NCBI RefSeq assembly: GCF_040958095.1
Contig: NC_091152.1
Location: 17,581,796 to 17,645,795, forward strand
DNA: 64,000 bases
Reading direction: 5' to 3'
Source of the DNA: Procambarus clarkii
Lineage: Eukaryota; Arthropoda; Malacostraca; Decapoda; Cambaridae
A program made the position numbers and the translations under genes. The notes beneath the pieces were generated by a model. The model was not told where the DNA came from. It was given only the letters and a program-made list of their open reading frames with translations, and searched no databases. This document shows positions 10,106 through 22,775 of this stretch, in pieces. Within the stretch, counting starts at the first letter, position 1; every line of letters begins with the position of its first letter.

Positions 10106-10605
10106 ATTTGAGACTGCCTCTGAGAATTAGCGCTGAATTCATAGCACCACAGAACATAAATTGCGTTGTGAGAGCCCAGGACCTTCTCGTTAGGGTCGCT
10201 CTGGCGACCTAAGCCAGAGCGGTCAGCGGTCAGAGGTCAGCGGCCTAAGTGAAGGGGATTACAAACTTTTGAGGTCTCGGCGTTTGCTCGCGCCTAGTCA
10301 ATTGTTCTTCTATGCTCCCAGAGTGAGGAATGAGCTGCTTACTACACTTAGCGTGTTCGCTAAGCATGTCCTTCCTCAGGCGACCCATCCAGACATTGTT
10401 AAAGTTGACGGATGTAATGTAAGATTATCACGACAAGAATAAGGAGAAAGGAATTAAAAATCAATTTTTTAGACTCCTCCCAATCCAAAATCACAATTCA
10501 CTAATTCAATGTTATATCTTCACACTGAGGGCAGCCAACCCAGGTGGCTGTGTACTGCAAGTGTTTAATGAACTATCATCAAGGTGTGTTATTACTACAT
10601 GTAAG
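10106..10605. other. No gene seen; two small hairpins
   Basis: Unique sequence. It contains GGTCGC-TCTG-GCGACC near 10193-10208 and a perfect stem CTTAGCG-TGTT-CGCTAAG at 10347-10364. No frame with a domain was found. Confidence 0.5.
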
Positions 10606-11235
10606 TTACACCTTCGTGTGCCCCCTAGTACCGTTAGCCCTGAGAACTTACTCCTTCGTGTGCCCCCTAGTACTGTTAGTCCTGAGAACTTACACCTTCG
10701 TGTGCCCCCTAGTACTGTTAGTCCTGAGAACTTACTCCTTCGTGTGCCCCCTAGTACTGTTAGTCCTGAGAACTTACTCCTTCGTGTGCCCCCTAGTACT
10801 GTTAGTCCTGAGAACTTACACCTTCGTGTGCCCCCTAGTACCGTTACTCCTGAGAACTTACATCTTCGTGTGCCCCCTAGTACCGTTACTCCTGAGACAC
10901 TTACACCTTCGTGTGTCCCCTAGTACCGTTAGTCCTGAGAACTTACACCTTCGTGTGCCCCCTAGTACCGTTAGTCCTGAGAACTTACTCCTTCGTGTGC
11001 CCCCTAGTACCGTTACTCCTGAGACACTTACACCTTCGTGTGTCCCTAGTACCGTTAGTCCTGAGAACTTACTCCTTCGTGTGCCCCCTAGTACCGTTAC
11101 TCCTGAGAACTTACGCCTTCGTGTGCCCCCTAGTACCGTTACTCCTGAGAACTTACACCTTCGTGTGCCCCCTAGTACCGTTACTAGTGAGAAATTACAC
11201 CTTCGTGTGCCCCCTAGTACCGTTGTCCTGAGAGA
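10606..11235 (+). repeat. 42-bp minisatellite, about 15 units
   Basis: Units contain CTTCGTGTGCCCCCTAGTAC then CGTTAGTCCTGAGAACTTAC. Variants include TACTGTT for TACCGTT, GAGACACTTAC for GAGAACTTAC, and one shortened GTGTCCC. The period is a multiple of three, so plus- and minus-strand frames stay open. These are not called as genes. Confidence 0.95.
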
Positions 11236-11435
11236 AATTAAGGCGGGATAACGCCACATTTAGTACAATATAACCACCACAACTTAGATACACTTTAACT
11301 GCCACTTAGTGTACCAATGGCCCGATGTTTTATGAAAGATAAGCTAGTGACTAGTCGTAACCTATCAGCATCTAGTCAATTTAGTGCACCAGTGTTGTGT
11401 AAGTTTCATGTACCTCAAACTTGACCTGTTTAACT

Positions 11436-11510
11436 GAACAAATCCACAAGGGCCGTGACGAGGATTCGAACCTGCGTTCTATTGAACGGCCTATTGACAT
11501 AGCTCGGGTG
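11436..11510 (-). mobile_element. SINE-W fragment, minus copy
   Basis: The first 41 bp (11436-11476) are the exact reverse complement of 11650-11690. They contain the B-box half of a tRNA-like SINE and its GTGGATTTGTTC end. The A-box half has decayed or is missing. Confidence 0.7.
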
Positions 11511-11600
11511 CAGGGGGGAGTTGTGTAAAATCCTAGTTAGTGCCTCGGAGAGGCTACGGGATCCAGTAAGTTCAGTAGAACTTCGGTTTCAACCCTTTTA

Positions 11601-11740
11601 ACCCTGTCGTAGCTCAGTCGATTAAGGCAGTGTCTGGGATGCTCCCGGACGCAGGTTCGAATCCTCGTCACGGCCCTTGTGGATTTGTTCATTTGATGCA
11701 TCACGTTAGTGTGATGTCTGTGTGTATTAACCTGTTTAAC
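11601..11740 (+). mobile_element. tRNA-derived SINE (SINE-W), plus copy
   Basis: A tRNA-like head has A box TAGCTCAGTCGATTAAGG (11610-11627) and perfect B box GGTTCGAATCC (11654-11664), then CACGGCCCTTGTGGATTTG. The anticodon arm (TCTGGGATGCTCCCGGA) does not give a normal loop, so it is not called as a tRNA gene. Related copies lie at 11436 (minus) and 40926 (minus). Confidence 0.75.
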
Positions 11741-11969
11741 TTAGCAGCCTCAAGCTTCAGTGACAAGTGCCAGGGTTTTGACTTTAATGTGCTGTAAATA
11801 ATGTAAATAACTCTTGTTATGTGTAAAAAGTTCACCCCGGTAACGTGGATAAGGTAGACTTTTACTGAGTCTCAAGACTGAATAAAAATGTGATTTAGGT
11901 GAGGCCACGAGTGAATACTATTGAGAAGGGAAAGAGATCACCAGGAGCTGTACTTGAGGAAACAACCAA

Positions 11970-14900
11970 CCACAGGGCACACCTACAGGTGTAGAACCAA
12001 GCACAGAGCACTCCTACAGGTGTAGAACCAAGCACAGGGCACACCTACAGGTGTAGAACCAAGCACAGAGCACACCTACAGGTGTAGAACCAAGCACAGG
12101 GCACACCTACAGGTGTGGAACCAAGCACAGGGCACACCTACAGGTGTGGAACCAAGCACAGGGCACACCTACAGGTGTAGAACCAAGCACAGAGCACACC
12201 TACAGGTGTGGAACCAAGCACAGAGCACACCTACAGGTGTGGAACCAAGAACAGAGCACTCCTACAGGTGTAGAACCAAGCACAGGGCACACCTACAGGT
12301 GTGGAACCAAGCACAGGGCACACCTACAGGTGTGGAACCAAGCACAGGGCACACCTACAGGTGTAGAACCAAGCACAGAGCACACCTACAGGTGTGGAAC
12401 CAAGCACAGGGCACACCTACAGGTGTGGAACCAAGCACAGGGCACACCTACAGGTGTAGAACCAAGCACAGGGCACACCTACAGGTGTAGAACCAAGCAC
12501 AGGGCACACCTACAGGTGTAGAACCAAGCACAGAGCACACCTACAGGTGTAGAACCAAGCACAGGGCACACCTACAGGTGTAGAACCAAGCACAGGGCAC
12601 ACCTACAGGTGTAGAACCAAGCACAGAGCACACCTACAGGTGTGGAACCAAGCACAGGGCACACCTACAGGTGTGGAACCAAGCACAGGGCACACCTACA
12701 GGTGTGGAACCAAGCACAGGGCACACCTACAGGTGTAGAACCAAGCACAGGGCACACCTACAGGTGTAGAACCAAGCACAGAGCACACCTACAGGTGTAG
12801 AACCAAGCACAGGGCACACCTACAGGTGTGGAACCAAGCACAGGGCACACCTACAGGTGTGGAACCAAGCACAGGGCACACCTACAGGTGTGGAACCAAG
12901 CACAGGGCACACCTACAGGTGTAGAACCAAGCACAGGGCACACCTACAGGTGTAGAACCAAACACAGAGCACACCTACAGGTGTAGAACCAAGCACAGGG
13001 CACACCTACAGGTGTGGAACCAAGCACAGGGCACACCTACAGGTGTGGAACCAAGCACAGGGCACACCTACAGGTGTAGAACCAAGCACAGGGCACACCT
13101 ACAGGTGTGGAACCAAGCACAGGGCACACCTACAGGTGTAGAACCAAGCACAGGGCACACCTACAGGTGTAGAACCAAGCACAGGGCACACCTACAGGTG
13201 TGGAACCAAGCACAGAGCACACCTACAGGTGTAGAACCAAGCACAGGGCACACCTACAGGTGTAGAACCAAGCACAGGGCACACCTACAGGTGTGGAACC
13301 AAGCACAGGGCACACCTACAGGTGTAGAACCAAGCACAGGGCACACCTACAGGTGTAGAACCAAGCACAGGGCACACCTACAGGTGTGGAACCAAGCACA
13401 GGGCACACCTACAGGTGTGGAACCAAGCACAGGGCACACCTACAGGTGTAGAACCAAGCACAGGGCACACCTACAGGTGTGGAACCAAGCACAGGGCACA
13501 CCTACAGGTGTAGAACCAAGCACAGGGCACACCTACAGGTGTAGAACCAAGCACAGGGCACACCTACAGGTGTGGAACCAAGCACAGAGCACACCTACAG
13601 GTGTAGAACCAAGCACAGGGCACACCTACAGGTGTAGAACCAAGCACAGGGCACACCTACAGGTGTGGAACCAAGCACAGAGCACACCTACAGGTGTAGA
13701 ACCAAGCACAGGGCACACCTACAGGTGTGGAACCAAGCACAGAGCACACCTACAGGTATAGAACCAAGCACAGGGCACACCTACAGGTGTAGAACCAAGC
13801 ACAGGGCACACCTACAGGTGTGGAACCAAGCACAGAGCACACCTACAGGTGTAGAACCAAGCACAGGGCACACCTACAGGTGTAGAACCAAGCACAGGGC
13901 ACACCTACAGGTGTGGAACCAAGCACAGGGCACACCTACAGGTGTAGAACCAAGCACAGGGCACACCTACAGGTGTAGAACCAAGCACAGGGCACACCTA
14001 CAGGTGTGGAACCAAGCACAGGGCACACCTACAGGTGTAGAACCAAGCACAGGGCACACCTACAGGTGTGGAACCAAGCACAGGGCACACCTACAGGTGT
14101 AGAACCAAGCACAGAACACACCTTCAGGTGTGGAACCAAGCACAGGGCACACCTACAGGTGTAGAACCAAGCACAGAGCACACCTACAGGTGTGGAACCA
14201 AGCACAGAGCACACCTACAGGTGTGGAACCAAGCACAGGGCACACCTACAGGTGTAGAACCAAGCACAGAGCACACCTACAGGTGTGGAACCAAGCACAG
14301 GGCACACCTACAGGTGTAGAACCAAGCACAGGGCACACCTACAGGTGTAGAACCAAGCACAGAGCACACCTACAGGTGTGGAACCAAGCACAGGGCACAC
14401 CTACAGGTGTAGAACCAAGCACAGGGCACACCTACAGGTGTAGAACCAAGCACAGGGCACACCTACAGGTGTAGAACCAAGCACAGGGCACACCTACAGG
14501 TGTAGAACCAAGCACAGGGCACACCTACAGGTGTAGAACCAAGCACAGGGCACACCTACAGGTGTAGAACCAAGCACAGGGCACACCTACAGGTGTAGAA
14601 CCAAGCACAGGGCACACCTACAGGTGTAGAACCAAGCACAGGGCACACCTACAGGTGTAGAACCAAGCACAGGGCACACCTACAGGTGTAGAACCAAGCA
14701 CAGAGCACACCTACAGGTGTAGAACCAAGCACAGGGCACACCTACAGGTGTAGAACCAAGCACAGGGCACACCTACAGGTGTAGAACCAAGCACAGGGCA
14801 CACCTACAGGTGTAGAACCAAGCACAGGGCACACCTACAGGTGTAGAACCAAGCACAGGGCACACCTACAGGTGTAGAACCAAGCACAGGGCACACCTAC

Positions 14901-16400
14901 AGGTGTAGAACCAAGCACAGGGCACACCTACAGGTGTAGAACCAAGCACAGAGCACACCTACATGTGTAGAACCAAGCACAGGGCACACCTACAGGTGTA
15001 GAACCAAGCACAGGGCACACCTACAGGTGTAGAACCAAGCACAGGGCACACCTACAGGTGTAGAACCAAGCACAGGGCACACCTACAGGTGTAGAACCAA
15101 GCACAGAGCACACCTACAGGTGTAGAACCAAGCACAGAGCACACCTACAGGTGTAGAACCAAGCACAGGGCACACCTACAGGTGTAGAACCAAGCACAGA
15201 GCACACCTACAGGTGTAGAACCAAGCACAGAGCACACCTACAGGTGTAGAACCAAGCACAGGGCACACCTACAGGTGTAGAACCAAGCACAGGGCACACC
15301 TACAGGTGTAGAACCAAGCACAGGGCACACCTACAGGTGTAGAACCAAGCACAGGGCACACCTACAGGTGTAGAACCAAGCACAGGGCACACCTACAGGT
15401 GTAGAACCAAGCACAGGGCACACCTACAGGTGTAGAACCAAGCACAGAGCACACCTACAGGTGTAGAACCAAGCACAGAGCACACCTACAGGTGTAGAAC
15501 CAAGCACAGAGCACACCTACAGGTGTAGAACCAAGCACAGAGCACTTCTACAGGTGTAGAACCAAACACAGAGCACACCTGCAGGTGGAGAATCAAACAC
15601 AGAGTACACCTACAGGTGTAGAACCAAGCACAGAGGACACCTACAGGTGTAGAACCAAGCACAGAGGACACCTACAGGTGTAGAACCAAGCACAGGGCAC
15701 ACCTACAGGTGTAGAACCAAGCACAGAGGACACCTACAGGTGTAGAACCAAGCACAGAGGACACCTACAGGTGTAGAACCAAGCACAGGGCACACCTACA
15801 GGTGTAGAACCAAACACAGAGCACTCCTACAGGTGTAGAACCAAGCACAGAGCACACCTACAGGTGTAGAACCAAGCACAGAGCACACCTACAGGTGTAG
15901 AACCAAGCACAGAGCACACCTACAGGTGTAGAACCAAGCACAGAGCACACCTACAGGTGTAGAACCAAGCACAGAGCACACCTACAGGTGTAGAACCAAG
16001 CACAGAGGACACCTACAGGTGTAGAACCAAGCACAGGGCACACCTACAGGTGTAGAACCAAACACAGAGCACTCCTACAGATGTAGAACCAAGCACAGAG
16101 CACACCTACAGGTGTAGAACCAAGCACAGAGCACACCTACAGGTGTAGAACCAAGCACAGAGCACACCTACAGGTGTAGAACCAAGCACAGAGCACACCT
16201 ACAGATGTAGAACCAAGCACAGAGCACACCTACATGTGTAGAACCAAGCACAGAGCACACCTACAGGTGTAGAACCAAGCACAGAGCACACCTACAGGTG
16301 TAGAACCAAGCACAGAGCACACCTACAGGTGTAGAACCAAGCACAGAGCACACCTACTGATGTAGAACCAAGCACAGAACACACCTACAGGTGTAGAACC
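11970..16400 (+). repeat. 31-bp minisatellite, about 143 units
   Basis: Each unit has ACACCTACAGGTGTAGAACC and CAAGCACAGGG. ACACCT-AC-AGGTGT is a 6-bp inverted repeat with a 2-nt centre and contains an E-box-type CAGGTG. The main variants are GTGTGG for GTGTAG and CAGAGC for CAGGGC. Between about 13010 and 14100 GTGTGG recurs every third unit, a 93-bp higher-order period, and from about 14410 onward only GTGTAG is seen. Units near 15540-15620 are the most diverged. Confidence 0.97.
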
Positions 16401-16486
16401 TACACCCAGCAACAAAACACAGGCGGAACCTTGAACACAACATTGAGGCTTCCTGGTAAAGCCAGTGAGGTCACGACATGGCTTCC
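16401..16486. other. Spacer between two arrays
   Basis: Only about 86 bp of unique sequence separates the 31-bp array from the 16-bp array. No feature is seen in it. Confidence 0.7.
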
Positions 16487-19400
16487 CACAGTCCCCCACC
16501 AGGACAGTCCCCCACCAGGACAGTCCACCACCAGGACAGTCCACCACCAGGACAGTCCCCCACCAGGACAGTCCACCACCAGGACAGTCCACCACCAGGA
16601 CAGTCCACCACCAGGACAGTCCACCACCACCAGGACAGTCCACCACCAGGACAGTCCCCCACCAGGACAGTCCACCACCAGGAGAGTCCACCACCAGGAC
16701 AGTCCACCACCAGGACAGTCCCCCACCAGGACAGTCCACCACCAGGACAGTCCACCACCAGGACAGTCCACCACCAGGACAGTCCACCACCAGGACAGTC
16801 CACCACCAGGACAGTCCCCCACCAGGACAGTCTCCCACCAGGACAGTCCACCACCAGGACAGTCCACCACCAGGACAGTCCACCACCAGGACAGTCCACC
16901 ACCAGGACAGTCCACCACCAGGACAGTCCACCACCAGGACAGTCCACCACCAGGACAGTCCCCCACCAGGACAGTCTCCCACCAGGACAGTCCACCACCA
17001 GGACAGTCCACCACCAGGACAGTCCACCACCAGGACAGTCCCCCACCAGGACAGTCCACCACCAGGACAGTCCACCACCAGGACAGTCCACCACCAGGAC
17101 AGTCCACCACCAGGACAGTCCACCACCAGGACAGTCCCCCCACCAGGACAGTCCCCCACCAGGACAGTCCACCACCAGGACAGTCCACCACCAGGACAGT
17201 CCACCACCAGGACAGTCCACCACCACCAGGACAGTCCACCACCAGGACAGTCCCCCACCAGGACAGTCCACCACCAGGACAGTCCACCACCAGGACAGTC
17301 CCCCACTAGGACAGTCCACCACCAGGACAGTCCACCACCAGGACAGTCCACCACCAGGACAGTCCACCACCAGGACAGTCCACCACCAGGACAGTCTCCC
17401 ACCAGGACAGTCCACCACCAGGACAGTCCACCACCAGGACAGTCCACCACCAGGACAGTCCACCACCAGGACAGTCCACCACCAGGACAGTCCACCACCA
17501 GGACAGTCCCCCACCAGGACAGTCTCCCACCAGGACAGTCCACCACCAGGACAGTCCACCACCAGGACAGTCCACCACCAGGACAGTCCACCACCAGGAC
17601 AGTCCACCACCAGGACAGTCCACCACCAGGACAGTCCACCACCAGGACAGTCCACCACCAGGACAGTCCACCACCAGGACAGTCCACCACCAGGACAGTC
17701 CACCAGCAGGACAGTCTCCCACCAGGACAGTCCACCACCAGGACAGTCCACCACCAGGACAGTCCACCACCAGGACAGTCCACCACCAGGACAGTCCACC
17801 ACCAGGACAGTCTCCCACCAGGACAGTCCACCACCAGGACAGTCCACCACCAGGACAGTCCACCACCAGGACAGTCCACCACCAGGACAGTCCACCACCA
17901 GGACAGTCCACCACCAGGACAGTCCACCACCAGGACAGTCCACCACCAGGACAGTCCCCCACCAGGACAGTCCACCACCAGGACAGTCTCCCACCAGGAC
18001 AGTCTCCCACCAGGACAGTCCACCACCAGGACAGTCCACCACCAGGACAGTCCACCACCAGGACAGTCTCCCACCAGGACAGTCTCCCACCAGGACAGTC
18101 CACCACCAGGACAGTCCACCACCAGGACAGTCCACCACCAGGACAGTCCACCACCAGGACAGTCCACCACGAGGACAGTCCCCCACCAGGACAGTCCACC
18201 AAAAGGACAGTCTCCCACCAGGACAGTCCACCACCAGGACAGTCCCCCACCAGGACAGTCCACCACCAGGACAGTCCCCCACCAGGACAGTCCACCACCA
18301 GGACAGTCCACCACCAGGACAGTCTCCCACCAGGACAGTCTCCCACCAGGACAGTCCACCACCAGGACAGTCCACCACCAGGACAGTCCACCACCAGGAC
18401 AGTCCACCACCAGGACAGTCTCCCACCAGGACAGTCTCCCACCAGGACAGTCCACCACCAGGACAGTCCACCACCAGGACAGTCCACCACCTGGACAGTC
18501 CACCACCAGGACAGTCCACCACCAGGACAGTCCACCACCAGGACAGTCTCCCACCAGGACAGTCTCCCACCAGGACAGTCCACCACCAGGACAGTCTCCC
18601 ACCAGGACAGTCTCCCACCAGGACAGTCTCCCACCAGGACAGTCCACCACCAGGACAGTCTCCCACCAGGACAGTCCACCACCAGGACAGTCCACCACCA
18701 GGACAGTCTCCCACCAGGACAGTCCCTCACCAGGACAGTCCACCACCAGGACAGTCCACCACCAGGACAGTCTCCCACCAAGACAGTCCACCACCAGGAC
18801 AGTCTCCCACCAGGAGAGTCCACCACCAGGACAGTCCACCACCGTGACAGTCCACCACCAGGACAGTCCACCACCAGGACAGTCTCCCACCAAGACAGTC
18901 CACCACCAGGACAGTCTCCCACCAGGACAGTCCACCACCAGGACAGTCCACCACCAGGACAGTCCACCACCAGGACAGTCCCCCACTAGGACAGTCCACC
19001 ACCAGGACAGTCCACCACCAGGACAGTCTCCCACCAGGACAGTCCCCCACCAGGACAGTCCACCACCAGGACAGTCCACCACCAGGACAGTCTCCCACCA
19101 AGACAGTCCACCACCAGGACAGTCCACCACCAGGACAGTCCACCACCAGGACAGTCCACCACCGTGACAGTCCACCACCAGGACAGTCCACCACCAGGAC
19201 AGTCCACCACCAGGACAGTCCACCACCAGGACAGTCTCCCACCAGGACAGTCCACTACCAGGACAGTCCACCACCAGGACAGTCCACCACCAGGACAGCC
19301 CACCACCAGGACAGTCTCCCACCAGGACAGTCCACCACCGTGACAGTCCACCACCGTGACAGTCCACCACCAGGACAGTCCACCACCAGGACAGTCCACC

Positions 19401-19727
19401 ACCAGGACAGTCCACCACCAGGACAGTCCACCACCAGGACAGTCCACCACCGTGACAGTCCACCACCGTGACAGTCCACCACCAGGACAGTCCACCACCA
19501 GGACAGTCCACCACCGTGACAGTCCACCACCGTGACAGTCCACCACCAGGACAGTCCACCACCAGGACAGTCCACTACCAGGACAGTCCACCACCAGGAC
19601 AGTCCACCACCGTGACAGTCCACCACCACCAGGACAGTCCACCACCAGGACAGTCCACCACCAGGACAGTCCACCACCAGGACAGTCCACCACCAGGACA
19701 GTCCACCACCGTGACAGTCCACCACCT
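16487..19727 (+). repeat. 16-bp minisatellite, about 200 units
   Basis: The unit is CACCACCAGGACAGTC. It contains GGAC-A-GTCC, a 4-bp inverted repeat around one base. Variants are CCCCCACCAGGACAGT, CTCCCACC and, mainly after 18840, CACCACCGTGACAGTC. Three units make 48 bp, so all frames avoid stops for long stretches; frames up to 1,079 codons arise this way and are not called as genes. A few units carry an extra CCA or C. Confidence 0.97.
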
Positions 19728-19883
19728 AGGCTTCTTCAATGACAACTGACAGGTAGATAATACTACATAATTGTTGATGGTTGTGTCACAAATATATTAA
19801 CTAGTAATATATACTTGTTCCATATTCTTGTTAGCGGATGAGATGGGGTCTGTCAACTCTACTTAACCTATCTCTAAATTATC
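19728..19883. other. No gene seen
   Basis: A short AT-rich unique spacer between the 16-bp array and an HP-1 copy. Confidence 0.6.
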
Positions 19884-19946
19884 GATTGATTGATTGATAA
19901 AGTTTAAGCCACCCACAAGGTGGCACGGGCATGAATTGCCCGTAAT
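19884..19946 (-). mobile_element. HP-1, truncated 63-bp copy with TSD
   Basis: Only the two terminal hairpins (GGGCAATTCATGCCC and GCCACC-TTGT-GGGTGGC on the minus strand) and a tail with CAATCAATCAATC remain. It is flanked by CTAAATTATC (19874-19883) and CTAAGTTATC (19947-19956), a 10-bp duplication with one difference. Confidence 0.75.
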
Positions 19947-20196
19947 CTAAGTTATCACACTCCTAGATGTCTTATACTGATTGCTGATCTATTAATTACA
20001 ATGACAACTAATCACAAGGTGTACAACTAATGACAATTAATATCTCTTGTCATGGGTACAGGATCACTCAGGCCCGACAGGTAACTTACCAGATGTCAGT
20101 CACTTTACCAAGATGAGGTGGAAGCTTGTAATGTAAGCTTCCACCGCATATTGGGTTACAGAACAGTTACAGCCCCGCTCCTGTGCCAGGTAAGTC

Positions 20197-20270
20197 CACT
20201 ACGGGCTCACCATAGCCCGTGCTACTTGGAAATGTGTTCCCAGTATCTGAATCTTGAACAACAACATCAT
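20197..20270 (+). mobile_element. HP-2 element, diverged copy
   Basis: Holds ACTACGGGCTCACCATAGCC then CGTGCTACTTGGAA, with the second stem arm changed (TTCCCAGTATCTGAATC), and the tail TTGAACAACAACATC. The first 41 bases or so match the copy at 36758-36826. Confidence 0.7.
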
Positions 20271-20279
20271 TGGGTTAAT

Positions 20280-20340
20280 TACGGGCTATTCATGCCCGTG
20301 CCACCTCTTGGGTGACTTAATCGTTATCAATCAATCACTC
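20280..20340 (+). mobile_element. HP-1, truncated 61-bp copy with TSD
   Basis: Starts at the ACGGGC-TATTCAT-GCCCGT hairpin, then GCCACC-TCTT-GGGTGAC and the tail ATCAATCAATC. It is flanked by GGGTTAAT (20272-20279) and GGGTTAGT (20341-20348). It is inverted relative to the copy at 19884. Confidence 0.7.
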
Positions 20341-20458
20341 GGGTTAGTCAGTGTGTTGTGGTTCAGTACAGACGCTCGAGGAATACCACACATCTTCAAC
20401 ATTCACCAACAACAATGTAGCAATTTTCATGTCCAGTTCCTACACGCACAAGACGTTT

Positions 20459-20663
20459 CAGCCTCAACACAGAGCAGACAGGCAGACTCTGGCAGCCTCA
20501 ACACAGAGCAGACAGGCAGACCCTGGCAGCCTCAACACAGAGCAGACAGACAGACTCTGTCAGCCTCAACACAGAGCAGAGAGTCAGACTCTGTCAGCCT
20601 CAACACAGAGCAGACAAACAGACTCTGGCAGCCTCAACACAGAGCAGACAGACAGACTCTGGC
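20459..20663 (+). repeat. 34-bp minisatellite, about 6 units
   Basis: Units read CAGCCTCAACACAGAGCAGA followed by CAGGCAGACTCTGG with substitutions. A short (TG)n run follows at 20690-20710. Confidence 0.9.
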
Positions 20664-20914
20664 CGCGTCAAGCTTCCCCGCTCTCGTCCTGTGTGTGTGT
20701 GTGTGTGTGATGGGTGTACACACAGTGGCTATATTAGTCACCCCACAGAATGGCGCCATAAAGAACAAAAGGCATGTTTTAAGGTGGCCAGCAGGGCGTC
20801 GAGGCTGTGTATGTGGGGCTCAGGCGGGGCGCCTTTAGTCTCCCCTAACACCAGTAACAGAAAACGGGGCCGTTGAGGCACTGATGTAAACATTTAAGCC
20901 AACGACACTCTCCT
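20664..20914. other. No gene seen
   Basis: Unique sequence between two arrays with a (TG) stretch at its start. No domain-bearing frame. Confidence 0.5.
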
Positions 20915-22755
20915 CCCAACGCTGAGTGGCCAGCTTCCCGCAGCGTGCAGCAGGCCCCAGTCACAGCTGGCCACCAGTCCCAACGCTGAGTGGCCAGCTT
21001 CCCTCAGCGTGCAGCAGGCCCCAGTCACAGCTGGCCACCAGTCCCAACGCTGAGTGGCCAGCTTCCCGCAGCGTGCAGCAGGCCCCAGTCACAGCTGGCC
21101 ACCAGTCCCAACGCTGAGTGGCCAGCTTCCCGCAGCGTGCAGCAGGCCCCAGTCACAGCTGGCCACCAGTCCCAACGCTGAGTGGCCAGCTTCCCGCAGC
21201 GTGCAGCAGGCCCCAGTCACAGCTGGCCACCAGTCCCAACGCTGAGTGGCCAGCTTCCCGCAGCGTGCAGCAGGCCCCAGTCACAGCTGGCCACCAGTCC
21301 CAACGCTGAGTGGCCAGCTTCCCGCAGCGTGCAGCGGGCCCCAGTCACAGCTGGCCACCAGTCCCAACGCTGAGTGGCCAGCTTCCCGCAGCGTGCAGCA
21401 GGCCCCAGTCACAGCTGGCCACCAGTCCCAACGCTGAGTGGCCAGCTTCCCGCAGCGTGCAGCAGGCCCCAGTCACAGCTGGCCACCAGTCCCAACGCTG
21501 AGTGGCCAGCTTCCCGCAGCGTGCAGCAGGCCCAGTCACAGCTGGCCACCAGTCCCAACGCTGAGTGGCCAGCTTCCCGCAGCGTGCAGCAGCCCCAGTC
21601 ACAGCTGGCCACCAGTCCCAACGCTGAGTGGCCAGCTTCCCGCAGCGTGCAGCAGGCCCAGTCACAGCTGGCCACCAGTCCCAACGCTGAGTGGCCAGCT
21701 TCCCGCAGCGTGCAGCAGGCCCCAGTCACAGCTGGCCACCAGTCCCAACGCTGAGTGGCCAGCTTCCCGCAGCGTGCAGCAGGCCCCAGTCACAGCTGGC
21801 CACCAGTCCCAACGCTGAGTGGCCAGCTTCCCGCAGCGTGCAGCAGGCCCCAGTCACAGCTGGCCACCAGTCCCAACGCTGAGTGGCTAGCTTCCCGCAG
21901 CGTGCAGCAGGCCCCAGTCACAGCTGGCCACCAGTCCCAACGCTGAGTGGCCAGCTTCCCGCAGCGTGCAGCAGGCCCCAGTCACAGCTGGCCACCAGTC
22001 CCAACGCTGAGTGGCCAGCTTCCCTCAGCGTGCAGCAGGCCCCAGTCACAGCTGGCCACCAGTCCCAACGCTGAGTGGCCAGCTTCCCGCAGCGTGCAGC
22101 AGGCCCCAGTCACAGCTGGCCACCAGTCCCAACGCTGAGTGGCCAGCTTCCCGCAGCGTGCAGCAGGCCCCAGTCACAGCTGGCCACCAGTCCCAACGCT
22201 GAGTGGCCAGCTTCCCGCAGCGTGCAGCAGGTCCCAGTCACAGCTGGCCACCAGTCCCAACGCTGAGTGGCCAGCTTCCCGCAGCGTGCAGCGGGCCCCA
22301 GTCACAGCTGGCCACCAGTCCCAACGCTGAGTGGCCAGCTTCCCGCAGCGTGCAGCAGGTCCCAGTCACAGCTGGCCACCAGTCCCAACGCTGAGTGGCC
22401 AGCTTCCCGCAGCGTGCAGCGGGCCCCAGTCACAGCTGGCCACCAGTCCCAACGCTGAGTGGCCAGCTTCCCGCAGCGTGCAGCGGGCCCCAGTCACAGC
22501 TGGCCACCAGTCCCAACGCTGAGTGGCCAGCTTCCCGCAGCGTGCAGCGGGCCCCAGTCACAGCTGGCCACCAGTCCCAACGCTGAGTGGCCAGCTTCCC
22601 GCAGCGTGTAGCAGGCCCCAGTCACAGCTGGCCACCAGTCCCAACGCTGAGTGGCCAGCTTCCCGCAGCGTGCAGCAGGCCCCAGTCACAGCTGGCCACC
22701 AGTCCCAACGCTGAGTGGCCAGCTTCCCGCAGCGTGTAGCAGGCCCCAGTCACAG
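20915..22755 (+). repeat. 64-bp minisatellite, about 29 units
   Basis: Units carry CTGAGTGGCCAGCTTCCCGC, AGCGTGCAGCAGGCCCCAGT and CACAGCTGGCCACCAGTCCC. AGCTGGCCA and TGGCCAGCT form a perfect 9-bp inverted repeat around a 17-nt loop across each unit junction. Variants are rare: CCCTCAGC, GCAGCGGGCC, GCAGGTCCC, and three units near 21530-21660 that lack 1-2 bp. Confidence 0.97.
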
Positions 22756-22775
22756 AATCCGTAAGCCACTGAATT

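Noticed and set aside
11601-11680. A functional tRNA gene
   Set aside because: A and B boxes are good but the anticodon arm and acceptor do not fold normally, and the sequence continues into a SINE body with relatives at 11436 and 40926.
11970-16400. CRISPR-like array of regularly spaced repeats
   Set aside because: Units are directly adjacent with no unique spacers, no cas genes occur, and the context is eukaryotic.
16323-19693. Trp/Gly- and Pro/Gln/Ser-rich proteins of up to 1,079 residues
   Set aside because: Three 16-bp units equal 48 bp, so every frame cycles through the same stop-free words. They are repeat translations, not structural proteins.
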